Notes: generated by a model not told the origin, from the sequence alone. Numbered from the stretch's first letter, positions 29,994 through 43,428 are shown. The stretch is 64,000 bases of DNA from Strigamia acuminata (GCA_949358305.1 OX442314.1:3537087-3601086), one strand, 5' to 3'. A program made the numbers and translations.

Positions 29994-30706
29994 AATTTAT
30001 TGCAAGTGGTCAGAATAAAAGTACGTAATATTGTTATCCTTGTGTTTCCAGAACAAAAGCGAAGTTTTCACTAATGAAATGTGTATTAGAGTCGGCAAAT
30101 CCAAAACGGACTTGATGGCGTGCAATTGAGCTGTAGTTCGAGTCTTTCAAACTGATTTATTAATATCACCTTTAGAAAAGAAAACATATAATGTAAAATT
30201 GCTTTCATGCAAAACGATTCAATTTTTAAAATATACTCAACGGTTAATTTTGAAAATCCCAAAGGCCTTAATCGCTGCCTTAATCGATTTTCGACATGTT
30301 CTCTCGCTACAATGCACACTTGTAACAGATTTGTTGTTTAATTGTCAACATAAATTGTTACACTCAAAAACGGTTTGGTTGTTTTAACTAAATGTATCTG
30401 TAATCAATGTAAATTCAATATCATGTCTGTATGGACACTTATCATCCAAAAATTAAAGACAAAACCACAATCAAAATAAGAAACAAGCTGTTCAAATATA
30501 AGTATCATTTTTAATGATCACGTCATAAATAAATATCGTATAGCGGTAACAGTTTTATAAATGCTCTGATAAAACAATGACATTAAATAGAAATTTTAAA
30601 AATTATACACATTAATGTGCGTTTGTTCACATAATCAGTGATGACCAGACTCGACAAAAAAATCGAAAAATAAAATTCGAAAAAATAACATGAAATGAAA
30701 TTTAAG

Positions 30707-33700
30707 TTATGTGACCGATTCTTCGACGACTCGCTGCTTGCGAGCAAAAGAGAGAAAAACTTGTTCCAGAGTTGCCTGACTCACGGAATAGTCTTCGAGA
30801 TTAAACAGCGCTTTCGCCTTCTCCATCGACTCGAAGAGGTACGCCCATTTGGTCTCCACGTCCTTAATTTGGTAATGCACGAGTCCCTAAAACAAATGAA
30901 TATAACTTAATACACAGTTTGCGGCAGCTACTTTTCCCTTATGCCGGGACTACTCGATTAAACGCCGGGCACTCAGCGGCAAGTTCAGCAATTGTCGGTG
31001 GCATCGAATAAACGCCGGGTTCCAAAAATGGGTGATTTTTCGCAAAAAGTCGAAGATTTTTGCGAAAGAATGAGCATTTTAAGCAAAAAAAATCATCATT
31101 TTTAGCAAAAAACCATCATTTTAAACGGAAAATCGGCGATTTTTAACAAAAAAAATCATCATTTTTAGCAAAAAAACCTCATTTTTTAGCAAAAAGTCAT
31201 CATTTTAAACGGAAAATCGGCTGTTTTTAGCAAAAAAATCATCATTTTTAGCCATAAATCATCATTTTAAACGAAAAATCGGCTGTTTTTAGCAAAAAAA
31301 TCATCATTTTTAGCCATAAATCATCATTTTTAGCCAAAAATGATCATTTAAAACGAAAAATCGGCGATTTTTAGCAAAAAAATCATCATTTTTAGCCATA
31401 AATTATGATTTTTGGCTAAAAATGATAATCGTCATTTTAAACAAAAAATCGGCAATTTTTAGCAAAAAATCGTCATTTTTAGCAAAAAATCATAATTTTA
31501 AACGAAAAATCGGCGATTTTTAGCAAATAATCGGCGATTTTTCAGTTATGAGCCGGGCCTCGAATAAGTGCCAGGTGGGGCGAGTCGAAGAAACTATTAA
31601 ACGCCCCGGCGTTTATTCGAGGCAGTACAGTATATTTCAAATTTCAGAAAGTAGATCCCGTTTGTTTATAAGAAAAATAAATAAAAACATCGTTTGGAGA
31701 TCAAAATTGATCCTAGGTAAATGACACAATGTTAATTTAAATCTTTTTTTTTTATCTTACTTGGTGTATGTCCTGAAGAACGGCACTTGGAAATGTCTGC
31801 TCAATGTATGTCTGTAATTCCGTCTGCTTATTTGTCATTAGATTGATGGTCGAACTAGCACCGGGCTTGAGTTTGGCTAAAACTGTAAATCCCTGACTGA
31901 ATTTGTTCTTCAGATGCTGGATCGGACCAAAACACTGGAACTGACCGTTCACCATAATGCCCACTCTGTTGCAGAGCACTTCACATTCCTCCATACTAGA
32001 AAATTTGTCCAAAATTAGTCCAAAATTTCATCACTATCATTCACTACATTCATTTACCTATGCGAAGTCAAAACAACCGATATTCCCCGCCCGTTAGCGC
32101 TTCTTAGAATGTCCCATATTTTTCTCCTGGCGACCGGGTCCACTCCGGTCGTGGGCTCATCCAAAAATACGACCGGCGGATCTCCGATGAATCCCATGGC
32201 TGCACTCAGTTTTCTTTTATTTCCACCGCTAAATAAATAATTTTTTTTTAAAATAACTTTGTTCTAATCAGTTAAGTCTCTTTATTTCGAATACCTGTAG
32301 AAAAGCGTGATTTTATCGGCATGCTCGGTGAGGTCAAAGTCCACGATGTACTGATCGACAACCGCCTTTATTTGGGAACTGCAAATTCCACGAAGGTGAG
32401 CAAAAACGGTGAGGATTTCTCGTCCGGTCAAGTAATCGATGAGCGCATCAAATTGCGGGCAATAGCCAACTTGCTTTAAAAACTAAACCAAATATAGTTA
32501 GGTTAATGCACTTGGATGGATGAAAAACCTATCGGGGCTTACTTGTCCTCGCTTGTGCCGTACACTAGACCTGTTAATGTAAGCATCGCCGTGAGTGATG
32601 ACCAAGTCGCCGGTAAGCATTTGAAATGTGGTCGTTTTGCCAGCGCCGTTAATTCCCAGCAGGCCAAAACATTCGGCGAAATGAACACCAAAACTCAAAT
32701 CGTCAACGGCTGCAAAGTTGGAGAATACTTTCCTCAAGTCCTGCACCACCATAACATCGGTGTCGATGATGTCTGTATGGAAACGAAAAATGCTCTACAA
32801 CTTTTCAATTGACATTGTTTCCTTTTAACGTTTGGAACAAACACCTTTCATTTACTTGTTAGTACAAGACAACCCTTGCTATTGCCATCAAACAGTTGGT
32901 GATAACCAGAATTCATTGTATACTCTTTCCGAACTCAAGAAGAGCCCTGGAAGCTGGGCTCCCATTGGCCTACTTGGAACTGCAATGCAACTACTGCTAC
33001 ACTAGTGAGATAGCTCGGCCAATGGGAGCCCAGCTTCCAGGGCTCTTCTTGAGTTCGGAAAGAGTATAGTGAAATAATTTGTAATGGGAGAAATTTTTGT
33101 CAGCAATTACAATTTCGGTTTTTCGTTCGTTACATTTGTTTAATGTAACACAACCCAGTCTAAAGGTGGAAACACAAGGGAGCGGGTAAAATTCCAAAGC
33201 TTGCTAGCACAAGTTTAATGAGGGAGTCATTTACAAGCTCACTTGACCCCACTTTTGGCTTACCAGCTTAACTGGCAAACTCAAGCTAGCTACCGTCTTC
33301 CCCCAAAATCTCCTCTAAGAATTTCCTCACGATTCTGATTGGCTGTCAAAGTCACATGACCAAAACGCCAGCAAGCTTGAAGCTGGTCAACCGAATTCAG
33401 TTTGATCGGAGCGGGTGAGTACAAGATCGCTTCAAAACAAACCTTTGAATAAAAACGCAAGCTTGTGTTTGCTCAAGCAGGTGAGTTTTTAGCCGCTTTT
33501 TCAAGTAAAAGCAAGTTTTTAAATTTTACCCGCTCCCTTGTGTTTCCACCTTTAGAAGCCCTGGTGTAGTTCACACTTAAATCACTTTTGTACAAAGTCT
33601 AATTTCTACACGTTTGTTCTGACGTGTAGAAAAGCAATAACGTAAACATAAATAACTCACTTGGATCGTGAATTCGCCGCTTTTCCGCAAGCACATCTTC

Positions 33701-36700
33701 ATCTAACGCATTTCCCAGTCCGTCGAACGTGTTGACATTGTTTCTATTTCCAATCAATTGGTTTTTTCCCCGGCGAATTTTATACCAAAGCGTGTAGAAA
33801 ACTCCCTGTTCGATGAGCGCCAAAATACCGAAATATAACACTCCGGTCACAGCCATCATGGTAACTTCCTGACTAATTCCGCTATCCCACTTAAAATAAT
33901 CAGGCTTCACAGGAGGCAAACCAGTCAAACCCCCAAAGATTTCATTGAAAGATGAAATCTGAACCATTTTCATCAATGCCACGGTCACGGTGAAATTCGG
34001 TACAAGCCGAAACAGCCACTGAACGTCTCGTGCAATGTCCTTCAACGAATCGGAGCCGTATTGTTGGAACGTGTTGATGGTGATGCTCAAAGTGATGCCG
34101 GCTAACAAGTTGGCAATCGTCAGACGGCTGAATCCCGTTGCCGGAACCTTGGCCATGAACGACACGATGTAGGTAAAGGGAATCGAACACCAGCCGTACA
34201 ATATGAGCAGTAAAATCACAATTCCTGCAAATTAAACACAATCAACTGAATAATTGTATGGGACAATGTCGTCGATGTTCAAAACGGCACAAATTTTGAA
34301 TTTAGTAATCTAACTACCATCTTCACACCGAAAATAACACCATGGTGTTGTATTCGAGTAATCGAGTTATGCTAGAAATGGCAATTTTGTAAACATAGAT
34401 CAAATATTCGAATATAACACCACTTCAGCTTTCACACCATGGTGTTGTATTTGTTATATTCAAGTTTTTTATTGTTTTCGAATACACCATGGTGTTATGT
34501 TCAAATTTTTATAAAAAGATTTAGAACGTACAGTATATGCATCCAAAATGTGCACTGGATAAAGTTAATTTTACATATTAGACATAACACATTTATTTAT
34601 TGAAGGTGTGTTGTGCAGTACTGCCAACAGAGTTGTTTAGAAATGTGTGAATTCAAGTTAGTTAGTGTTAGGTTAGGTTTTTACTTTTATAACAAACTTA
34701 CATGATATTGAATGAATATAAGACCATGATGTTAAATTCGAATACAACACCATGGTCTTATTTTCGGTCGAAGATGGTAGGCAAAACAAGCAATAAAAAA
34801 CTAAACCTTTGTTTACCTACCAAAAAAAAACCAAACTATGCTAACATTGTTTGATTGATTAAAAGTGGAAAAAGCTTACTTTGCAAATTATAAAATAAAT
34901 AAAATCCATCATTCTAATCACTTTTTAAACTAAAATACATTGAAAATAAACAGAACTACTTTTCCGCATTGTAGAGCACAGACCACAGTTAGGCGTAAAC
35001 TGGCTTAGCCAATAGGAATTAGGAAAACGTTGTGGTGGTTTTGAGGAAAGGCACAGTTCCTAGGACCTACAAACTAGCAGAGATTCAGGAGGCATCCATA
35101 AAAAATTGTAATACATGTGCGGTAAAAATTTCAGACAAATGCTTCTAAAAATCAAAGTGCCTAGAATCTACGAAGGTCTTAAAGTGACCCTGGGAGTGTG
35201 CGCCTGCCTCTCTCATCCTGAGAGAAAGCTTACTTGCTCAACATTCTTGCCAGTGGGAATCAGCGTTGACAGACGATCAGCCGCAATTAAGTCGATAAAC
35301 ATTACTGCCAACTTAACAGGTGCACTCTTTGCTTTATTCTATGGAAAATCAATCTCACCTTAGTCAAACGGCTCACCTTAAAGGTAGGTTCACACTTGTG
35401 TTCACACTAGACCCAACGCAAGAAAACTGACGCAACGCAAGCTGCTTGCGTGCAAAATTCTTGACATTGAAGCCAATTCCTGCTTTAACTCCAAGTTGAA
35501 GTAAACGACGCAACGCAAGAAAAGGTCTTGCAGCCAACCAATCACGATCAACACCAATCACGATCGACTCATCGATTCACGTCTGGTTGGCGAGACTTTG
35601 CCACATCCAAGCAAGCTGCTATTTTCGGATTCTGGAACTAGTTCTAGAACTAGATCCAATTCCAGGTTTCATTGAAACCATCTGATCGGCCAGACGCAAC
35701 ATCAATTGTTTCAGCTCTGTCTAAACGTGCCATACAGTGTGAACAGACTCTGCATTGCATTTGATTAATTTTTCCTTGCATTGCTTTGCATCGCCCCTAG
35801 TGTGAACACAAGTGTGAACCTAGCTTAACCCAGTGGTTCTTAACCTTTTTGGAGAGTCCAGCACCCCCTTGGATGCATAAAAACCACTGGCCTACTCCTT
35901 TCCTAAATACAATAATATTTCCTTTAAAAATTGAAACTAAATAAGACGTTACCAGTTTTCTCTCCGCCAGTGAACGTCCCCGTCTGGTCTACGGTGGAAA
36001 AAAGTATCATGAGCAAAACGGAGCAAACAATGTGCGTAGCATAATCCCAAACGAAAGAAGCGGCCCAGAAAACAGCGCCGTCGACGCCGGTCATGAGTTG
36101 CAGATGTTTGGACTTGGTGGCCCGCTCGTGGATCGGAAACACGATGAACGACGAAGAGAGAAACGAAAGCCCGACCGGCACAAACACGCCCAGCATGATC
36201 GACTTCACCATCTGTATGATGGCGGCGATGGGGAAGTTGCTCTTCTGGTCCGTCTCCAAAGGCGCGTTCTCGACGACCAACGACACGTTTTCCGTCTTGT
36301 TGTAATGTCTCGCCATCGCGTTGTGCAACAAATTGAGCGCTAGCGGTTCGGTGTGGTAGAAGAGCCCGTTGTACCACAAGTTCATCTTGGTTTTGTCGCC
36401 GGACTCGCTGAAATTGGCTCCGACGATGTATTTGTTGGAATAATCGATGAAGTGCTTCTGGCTGAGTTCCTTCAGGTAGTCCATGGCGTCGCCGCTGACG
36501 TTGACGAACGTGGTGTCTGTCGGGAACGAGGAATGGTAATAGTATTCGTAATCTTCGTTGAGGTTTTTTTGGAAAACCGTGGTGGCGCCGTACTGCGATA
36601 TGTCCATGGTTAATGCGGGTAAGGAGGTGGGAGTTAAATCCAGTCTGTTGTTGACTATCAGGACGGTTGTTATCATTATGACTGGTAAAAGAATCTGTTG

Positions 36701-39700
36701 AAATAGAATAAGTTAAATTATATGAATTGTTGAATTATAATTTCATATAATATTCATATATATTTCAATATATGTCAATTATATTGAAATTGTTGAAATA
36801 ATAATAATATTGTTGAAATTGTATTTTTTATTGGTGAAATTGTATTTTTTATTGTTGAAATTGTATTTTTTATTGTTGAAATTGTATTTTTTATTGTTGA
36901 AATTGTATTTTTTATTGTTAAAATTGTATATTTTATTGTTGAAATTGTATTTTTTATTGTTAAAATTTTATTTTTTATTGTTGAAATTGAAATCGCCAAT
37001 TTGGCACAAAATCTTTTAAAAATCGCCAATTTGGGACAAAATCCTTTAAAATCGCCAATTTGAGACAAAATCTTTTAAAAATCGCCAATTTGGGACAAAA
37101 TCTTTTAAAAATCGCCAATTTGGGACAAAATCTTTTAAAAATCGCCAATTTGGGACAAAATCTTTTAAAAATCGCCAATTTGGGACAAAATCTTTTAAAA
37201 ATCGCCAATTTGGGACAAAATCTTTTAAAAATCGCCAATTTGGGACAAAATCTTTTAAAAATCGCCAATTTGGGACAAAATCTTTTAAAAATCGCCAATT
37301 TAGCACAAAATCTTTTAAAAATCGCCAATTTAGGACAAAATCTTTTAAAAATCACCAATTTGGGACAAAATCTTTTAAAAATCGCCAATTGGGAGCTCGT
37401 CTATGCAGTCCCCATTTAATGGTTATGCCCATCTTCGATTTGATCATCGCCAATTTTTTCTTACTTGAGCTAACAGCAAGACCCAACGGCGTTTCGAATA
37501 ATACCATCGTTTCAAGAGCAACGCCGTAAACGGTTGCATCCACGAATTAAAACCCGTTGATCGTTGGATGCCGCTCACTCCGTTTCCAACTGCAACTGCA
37601 AAAATCAAATTTAAAAAAACAACACTTTATTTATTATTATTTTTTACAATATATTTACCATAATTACCAGTATAATGAAGTAAATTAGCGTTCGATTGAT
37701 TTTGCTGGATCACGCCGTTGTTGACGCTGCTGCCGCTGCTTTCCTTGACGCTTTCGCCAACCTTGAGAAAAACTTCTTCCATCGTGGTGACGCAAATGCC
37801 GAAGTTATTCATGCCGAGTTTTGGCGCGTTTGATTCGAGGTGCTTAAACATGTCGGCGAATGTGTTCGAGGATTCCGAAGGAAGGATGAGACTTAGTTCG
37901 GTCGCGTTGTCGGATTTGATCACGACTCCCGGAACGTGTTGCTGCACCAACGCGCAAATGCGGTTTACATCGCAATGGTCGGCTTTGCTGATATTCAAAT
38001 GGTATCCGGCACCTAGAAATTAATCGTTTGGAAAATGTAATGGCATTTTTAAACGTGTGCTAAATAAACATGGAAAACCATTAAAAAGTACTGAATAAAT
38101 GTTGACAAATGTTGAATAAATATCGAAGTGTGTTGGATAAATTTTGAGAAATGAAAAATAAATGGTGGGAAACGTAGAATAAACGTTAAGAAACATTGGA
38201 AAGCATTGGAAAACATTGAAAAAACATTGAAAACGTTTGAAAATATTGAAAAACATTGATAAAACATTGAAAAACATAGATAAAACATTGAAAAAACATT
38301 GAAAACGTTGGAAAATATTGAAAATCATTAATAAGACATTGAAAACGTTAGAAAATACTAAAAAACATTGATAAAACATTGAAAAAACATTAAAAACGTT
38401 GGAAAACATTGGAAAACATTGAAAAAACATTGGATAACATTGAAAAAACATTGGAAAACATTGAAAAAACATTGAAAAAGTTGGAAAAACATTGGAAAAC
38501 ATTGAAAAAACATTGAAAACGTTGGAAAATATTGAAAAAACATTGAAAACGTTGGAAAATATTGAAAATCATTAATAAAACATTGAAAAAACATTGATAA
38601 CATTGGGAAACATTGAAAAAACATTAAAAAACATTGAAAAAACATTGAAAAACATTGAAAAAACATTGAAAAACATTGAAAAAACATTGATAAAACATTG
38701 GAAAAACATTGGAAAACATTGAAAAACATTGGAAAACATTGAAAAAACATTGGAAAACATTGAAAAAACATTGGAAAACATTGAAAAAACATTGATAAAA
38801 CATTAATAACGTTGGGAAATATTGAAAATCATTAATAAAACATTGAAAAAACATTGATAACATTGGGAAACATTGAAAAAACATTGGAAAACATTGAAAA
38901 AACATTGGAAAACATTGAAAAAACATTGATAAAACATTGAAAAAACATTGAAAAGATTAAATAAGCAAAATTACCGTATCTTTTCTTCAAAAACAACGGA
39001 GAACCGCAACACTCAATCTGCCCTCGTGCCATAATAGCGATCCTATCGCCCAGCACATCGGCCTCTTCCATAAAATGCGTGCTCAAAATAATGCACCGAT
39101 CCTTCCTCGCTTCCTGCAGCAACTCCCAGATGGCTCTCCTCGCTTCCGGGTCCATCCCCGACGTCGGTTCATCCAACATAACTATCTAAAAACCCAAAAA
39201 AAAATCATTCCAAAACTAAAACACAAAAAAAAAAAAATACTTTTGGATTTCCAATCAGAGCGATTCCCAAATTCAACTTCCGCTTCATTCCGCCGGACAA
39301 CTGCATGGCAAGCGTGTTCCTCTTGTCCCACAGCTGCAGTTTGTGCATCAGGTTTGTCACTTCCGTGTTGAGTTTCTTGGCCGAATTGATCTTGAGTTGT
39401 CCGAAAAACTTGAGGTGTTCGACCACCGTGAGCGTGCTGAACAGCATGTTGTGTTGGGGACACAGGCCGAGGTTCTCGCGAGCGAAGTCGATGTTGGTTC
39501 GTATGTCGTATCCGTTCACGATGGCCGTTCCGCTCGTGGGGGGGAACATTCCCGTCAGAATGGACATCGTGGTGGTTTTCCCGGCGCCGTTGTGACCGAG
39601 TAGAGCCGTTATTTGGCCCTCGTAGATGTTGAGACTCAAATTGTCCACGGCGGTTTTTCCTTTACCGTAATTCTGGGAATGAGAAAAATTAATTTGGAAA

Positions 39701-41745
39701 ATCAGTTTAAATATTTATGTTTCATGTTTTATATGCAAAAAAAAGTGGAAAACGCACTTTTTAGGCACGAAATGACTACAAAAGTAGAAAAATCACTTTT
39801 TAGGCGTAAAAATTAAATTTTTTTTAACCTGAAAATTTATTTTTAAGCAATAAATTCACTTTTCAGATGCTTAAATTTAATTTTTACGTGCAAAAAACCA
39901 AATACTTTAACAAAAATCAACTTTTTTCCATAAAAATGGCATATTTCCAGTAGAAAAATTCACTTTTAGACGCGTAATCGGCCGTTTTACACCCAAAAAT
40001 CAAACTTTCCATGTGAAAATAAAATTACTTTAGTTAAATTTCTTATTGCAATAGCCGTATCGAGACCGCTCGGTTCCTTTTCAAAGTTCATCGAGTTTAA
40101 ATTATCAACGTCGCCTTCTTCCGAATGCATCTGTTCGATTCTGCACCAATAATCCTTCTGCAAAAAAAATAAATAAATAAAATAAAAATAATATAAATAA
40201 CTTTTCTCAAAAATAATTACCGTGAATAAAAAATACCAAGGTTTTCCAACCCCATAAATCCCAGGAAACACATTGTCCAAATACCACGTTAAACCGCCAT
40301 AGAGAAAAATATCGATAATAAACATCATAATTATATACGCCATCGTTAGATCGTCGCCTTGGTAACTCGGTTCGTTTAAATTAGTCCAATTAATCCCGAT
40401 ACCTGCAATTATTAATTAGTTTATTCAATAAAACCCAATTAAACTGAATTAAATTGAAATAACTCACTTCGGCCTTCGAAAGCGACGATAAAGCGAACCG
40501 CCCACGCCATCGCCATGTTTGGGAAAATGGCGACGAGCAGTTTCGATGAAATATTCAAATCGTGGTAGCTTCGAGACATCAAATTGAACGGGATGGAGAA
40601 GGTGAGCACCCAGGCGAGCACCCCGATGGCCGTGGCGATCGTGGCTGCGAAAATTAATTTTAATTTTAATTGTAATTTTGATTTTATTTAGATTTTATTT
40701 AGATTTTATTCCGCGTACGTTTTGAAAAGAAGCAGGAAATGAAGAAACAAAAGAAAATGGCGCTCGTGATGTATAAAACGAAAATAAATAATATTAATTC
40801 GGGAGATGAGTAAGATAGGACCGAGTATTCCTGCAGTTTGGAACACAAAAAGAAGACGATTATAATAGAGCTGATTAGCATCATGACGAATGAACTAATG
40901 AACCAGCCGATCCATTGCAGCCAGCCGGGTAGACCCATCAGTTTCATTAATTCCTGAAACATTAAATTCGACATTTTTAGTATTTTTCAGATTTTGAAAA
41001 TTTAAAATTGAAAAGGAAAAAATTTAAAAAAAAAAAACGGAATTTATTCAATTGTGTTGACTCAATGTTTTGATTAAAACGTGTCATTAATAAAGATAAG
41101 CAACTGTTGATAGATGAAGGAGATAAAACAAACTGTAATAGTCTTTTATAAACGAAGTTCTGATAAAATTAAATCAGAATTTCATTTGTTTTTGTTATTT
41201 TTCAATTTTTTTTCGTTGATTTTCAATTTTTTTCAATTTTTCCTCTCCCTAAAAATGATAATTTAATTTATTTCGTAAATAAATAACCTATCACCTTAAC
41301 ACCCATTTCCTTTTCCCCCACAATGTATTTAATGAGCGTCGGCGAAATAAAGACGAAACTGAGAACGAGAAAAAGCGGCAACGTATTCTGAAGAAAATCT
41401 GAAAAACAGTTATCCTTATAATAAGGTGGGTAGGGAAATTTTTGCGTCGTTATCTAAAAAACAAAAAATAAAATAAATAAATATATCTTTTTTAAAATTT
41501 TTTAACTATTTACCTCGAATTGAGACGAATCAAAGCTGCTAGAAGTTAATTCCATAAACCGTAAAGCGATATTATGTTGTAGAATCATAAACGTTTCGTA
41601 GTTAACTTTTAAAAAAATATATAAATTATAAAATTTTAAAAATTTTAAATCCAAATTTCTCTTACTGAAATTCTTTCAATTCTTTCTCTTTCAATTCCAA
41701 CTTACTGCCTGTAATTGGTTGCAATACACCGCAGACTAGCAAAAA
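30707..41745 (-). CDS. ABCA-family ABC transporter, copy A (spans units 2 and 1)
   Basis: Exons in order: 41706-41745 (tentative), 41514-41605, 41295-41453, 40719-40953, 40468-40644, 40221-40402, 40029-40157, 39241-39672, 38975-39185, 37668-38012, 37465-37595, 35953-36694, 33661-34224, 32543-32772, 32295-32482, 32058-32228, 31761-31995, 30707-30886. All junctions are GT/AG with matching phase; together they give 1,480 codons plus stop. TMD1 starts at PLFLVLSF (about residue 70). NBD1: Walker [10 protein letters not shown] (about 364), LSGGM (463), Walker [13 protein letters not shown] (484). TMD2 opens with GFNSWMQPF and ILLPVI (about 680-715). NBD2: [10 protein letters not shown] (about 1186), [10 protein letters not shown], then [12 protein letters not shown]. 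This order is typical of ABCA lipid exporters of eukaryotic membranes. The N-terminal helix and most of ECD1 (about 200 residues) were not found. Confidence 0.88.
30949..31626. mobile_element. Degenerate TIR element with internal ATCATTTTTAGC repeats, unit 1
   Basis: Ends ACTACTCGATTAAACGCCGG and (reverse) ACTGCCTCGAATAAACGCCGG are similar inverted repeats of about 22 bp. The interior (about 31020-31550) is a tandem of A-rich words around ATCATTTTTAGC and ACGAAAAATCGGC with no coding potential. It fills the last ABCA intron. Confidence 0.5.
32919..33068. repeat. Perfect hairpin: 52-bp arms, 46-base loop, unit 1
   Basis: Arms 32919-32970 and 33017-33068 are exact reverse complements beginning TATACTCTTTCCGAACTCAA. 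The shape is that of a short foldback MITE with TA at both outer ends. It lies in the intron before the NBD2 Walker A exon. Confidence 0.85.
33160..33555. mobile_element. TA-flanked MITE, 396 bp, unit 1
   Basis: Perfect 34-bp inverted ends (33160-33193 against 33522-33555; start CTAAAGGTGGAAACACAAGG). TA occurs next to the outermost base at both ends, as in Tc1/mariner-type insertions. The interior has AAGCTTG and CAAGCT words and no frame. Confidence 0.72.
34317..34777. mobile_element. TA-flanked MITE with ACACCATGGTGT palindromes, complete, spanning the unit 1/2 boundary
   Basis: Outer ends are CCATCTTC and GAAGATGG, each flanked by TA (34315-34316 and 34778-34779). The inverted similarity continues inward for about 30 bases (CCGAAAATAA against TTATTTTCGG). 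The 12-bp palindrome ACACCATGGTGT occurs three times in the left third, and a degenerate version near the right end. A GTTAGGTTAGG stretch is internal. Non-autonomous Tc1/mariner-like origin is inferred from TA flanks. Confidence 0.75.
35382..35824. mobile_element. TTAA-flanked MITE, unit 2
   Basis: Unit 2 copy of the piggyBac-like element of 7051-7493, same TTAA flanks and 26-bp inverted ends. Confidence 0.75.
35830..35890. mobile_element. hAT-like remnant, unit 2
   Basis: Unit 2 copy of 7499-7559. Confidence 0.5.
36809..36989. repeat. 21-bp minisatellite, unit 2
   Basis: Copy of 8478-8658 with the same repeat number. Copy number stability across units supports very recent duplication. Confidence 0.85.
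36990..37390. repeat. 30-bp minisatellite, unit 2
   Basis: Copy of 8659-9059 with the same number and order of variant repeats. Confidence 0.92.
38193..38956. repeat. ACATTG-type minisatellite, unit 2
   Basis: Copy of 9862-10625 with no length change. Confidence 0.9.
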
Positions 41746-42261
41746 CTGCAAAATATTCTAAAATCTTCACAAAAATCTCTCAAAATCGACAAAAACCATC
41801 CAAAAACCTCGAAAAACCTCCCAGAACCTATAAAAATATAGAAAAAAAATCACAAAGAATCAATTTCTTTGCAAAAAATGCCAAAAAATTAACCAAAACA
41901 AGTAAACACTTATCTGAAATCCTTACATATTGACCTAACACCGATCAGGGCTGTTTGTACCAATCAAAATTGCCTAGAAAATAAAATAAAACCAAATTAA
42001 CACAACAAAATTTTAAAAAAAAACTGAAAAAAACTGAAAAAACAAATTCCAAAAAATGTAGTTTACCTTCTAAGATGTCCTACCTGGCTAAGGTGCAGTT
42101 GGGGGTCGTCAACAGGCATTTGGGCGATCTGAAATAGCTAGAAAATAAATTTAAAAAATAAAAAACACATCAAAATCAATAAAAAAAAATTGCCAAATTT
42201 GGGAAACATTAATTTCCAATACAAACAACAAAGAACACAACAAATTCCATCAAAAAACCAC

Positions 42262-42877
42262 CGAAATCGTGGCGGTGGAAAAGAACAAATGCTAGAGAAA
42301 ATAAATAAAAACAACAAAAAACTCATCAAATTCCATCAAATACCACCGAAATCGCGAAAAATTATTGCTTAAAACAACCAAACTCACCAGCGAGGCGAGA
42401 ACGAAACCAACATGGCGGTGTAAAAGAACAAATGCTGGAGAAAATAAATAAAAACAACAAAAAACTCATCAAATTCCATCAAATACCACCTAAATCGCGA
42501 AAAATTATTGCTTAAAACAACCAAACTCACCAGCGAGGCGAGAACGAAACCAACATGGCGGTGTAAAAGAACAAATGCTGGAGAAAATAAATAAAAACAA
42601 CAAAAACCTCATCAAATTCCATCAAAAAACCATCGAAATCGTGAAAAATCATCGATCAAAACAACCAAACTCACCGTGTGAGATGTCCCGGGTTCCGCCC
42701 AGGCATTTGGACGGGCTGAAATGCCTAGAAAAGAAATTAAAACAACAAAACACACATCAAATTCCATCCAAATCGTGAAAAACCACAGAAATCGTGAAAA
42801 ATCATCCCCCAAAACAACCAAACTCACCAGCGAGGCGAGAACGAAACCAACATGGCGGCGGAGGACAACAATTGCTG
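42262..42877 (-). repeat. Tandem exon-like module, unit 2
   Basis: Copy of 28120-28735. The 47-base segments are at 42828-42874, 42531-42577 and 42388-42434. Confidence 0.45.
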
Positions 42878-43428
42878 GAGGCGCCCCGCTATGCGGTGGC
42901 AATCTTGGGAAGGAGGTTAAGGGATGGAGGAGACGAAATCGAGCTTTCTGCACCAATCGCAGCCGCCAACAGGCCCAAGCCCGCACCCTTTGCCGCTGAA
43001 TCTAAAGATTTCTTGCACTAGCAAATGATTATTTCAATGCTCATTGGCCAGTTTCTCAAATCTCATTCATTCGGTTGGTTACTTATTTTTCCCTCCAAAT
43101 AGTTTTCTCTTCATTGATTGGTCCTTAAAATTCAGTTTCTACTAACTGACACGAGGTGGCGAATAGAGGGCGCTGCTAGAGTAGAAGAGGCGGCAAATTT
43201 GAACGCGCGACAAAAACCATCTTTTAGAAAACCGCTCATCAGTTGCAGTGGTTGCATAAATAAATAAATGAAATGATAATTGACGTTAATTCTCAATGTT
43301 TTTTTTTTATAAATCTCGACGAAATTTTCAATGTTTTTGATGAATCTCAAACGGTTTTTGTCAGATTTCTACAATTTTTAGTTCAATTTCTCCAAATTTT
43401 TCTCCAATTTCCCCAAATTTTTGTCAAA

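Larger units (their letters stand above)
28736..30706. other. Intergenic region between ABCA copies, unit 1
   Basis: It separates the 5' part of the gene in this unit from the 3' end of the next gene. Contents: a GC-richer segment to about 28860, a TTAGG-like array, a C/T-rich segment at 29800-29890 (minus strand has a TATA-like AATAAAAGG upstream of a 24-codon frame), and the 3' untranslated region of the gene ending at 30707. No first-exon coding sequence was recognised. Copies: 42878-44848 and 57020-58990. Confidence 0.6.
6151..34481. repeat. Array unit 1 (contains the LTR retrotransposon)
   Basis: This is the leftmost unit. It begins inside a MITE at a 12-bp palindrome (ACACCATGGTGT, 6153-6164) and abuts unrelated sequence. 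It has private changes at 10965 (signature-motif Ser to Phe) and the 14,185-bp insertion at 11089-25273. Confidence 0.93.
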
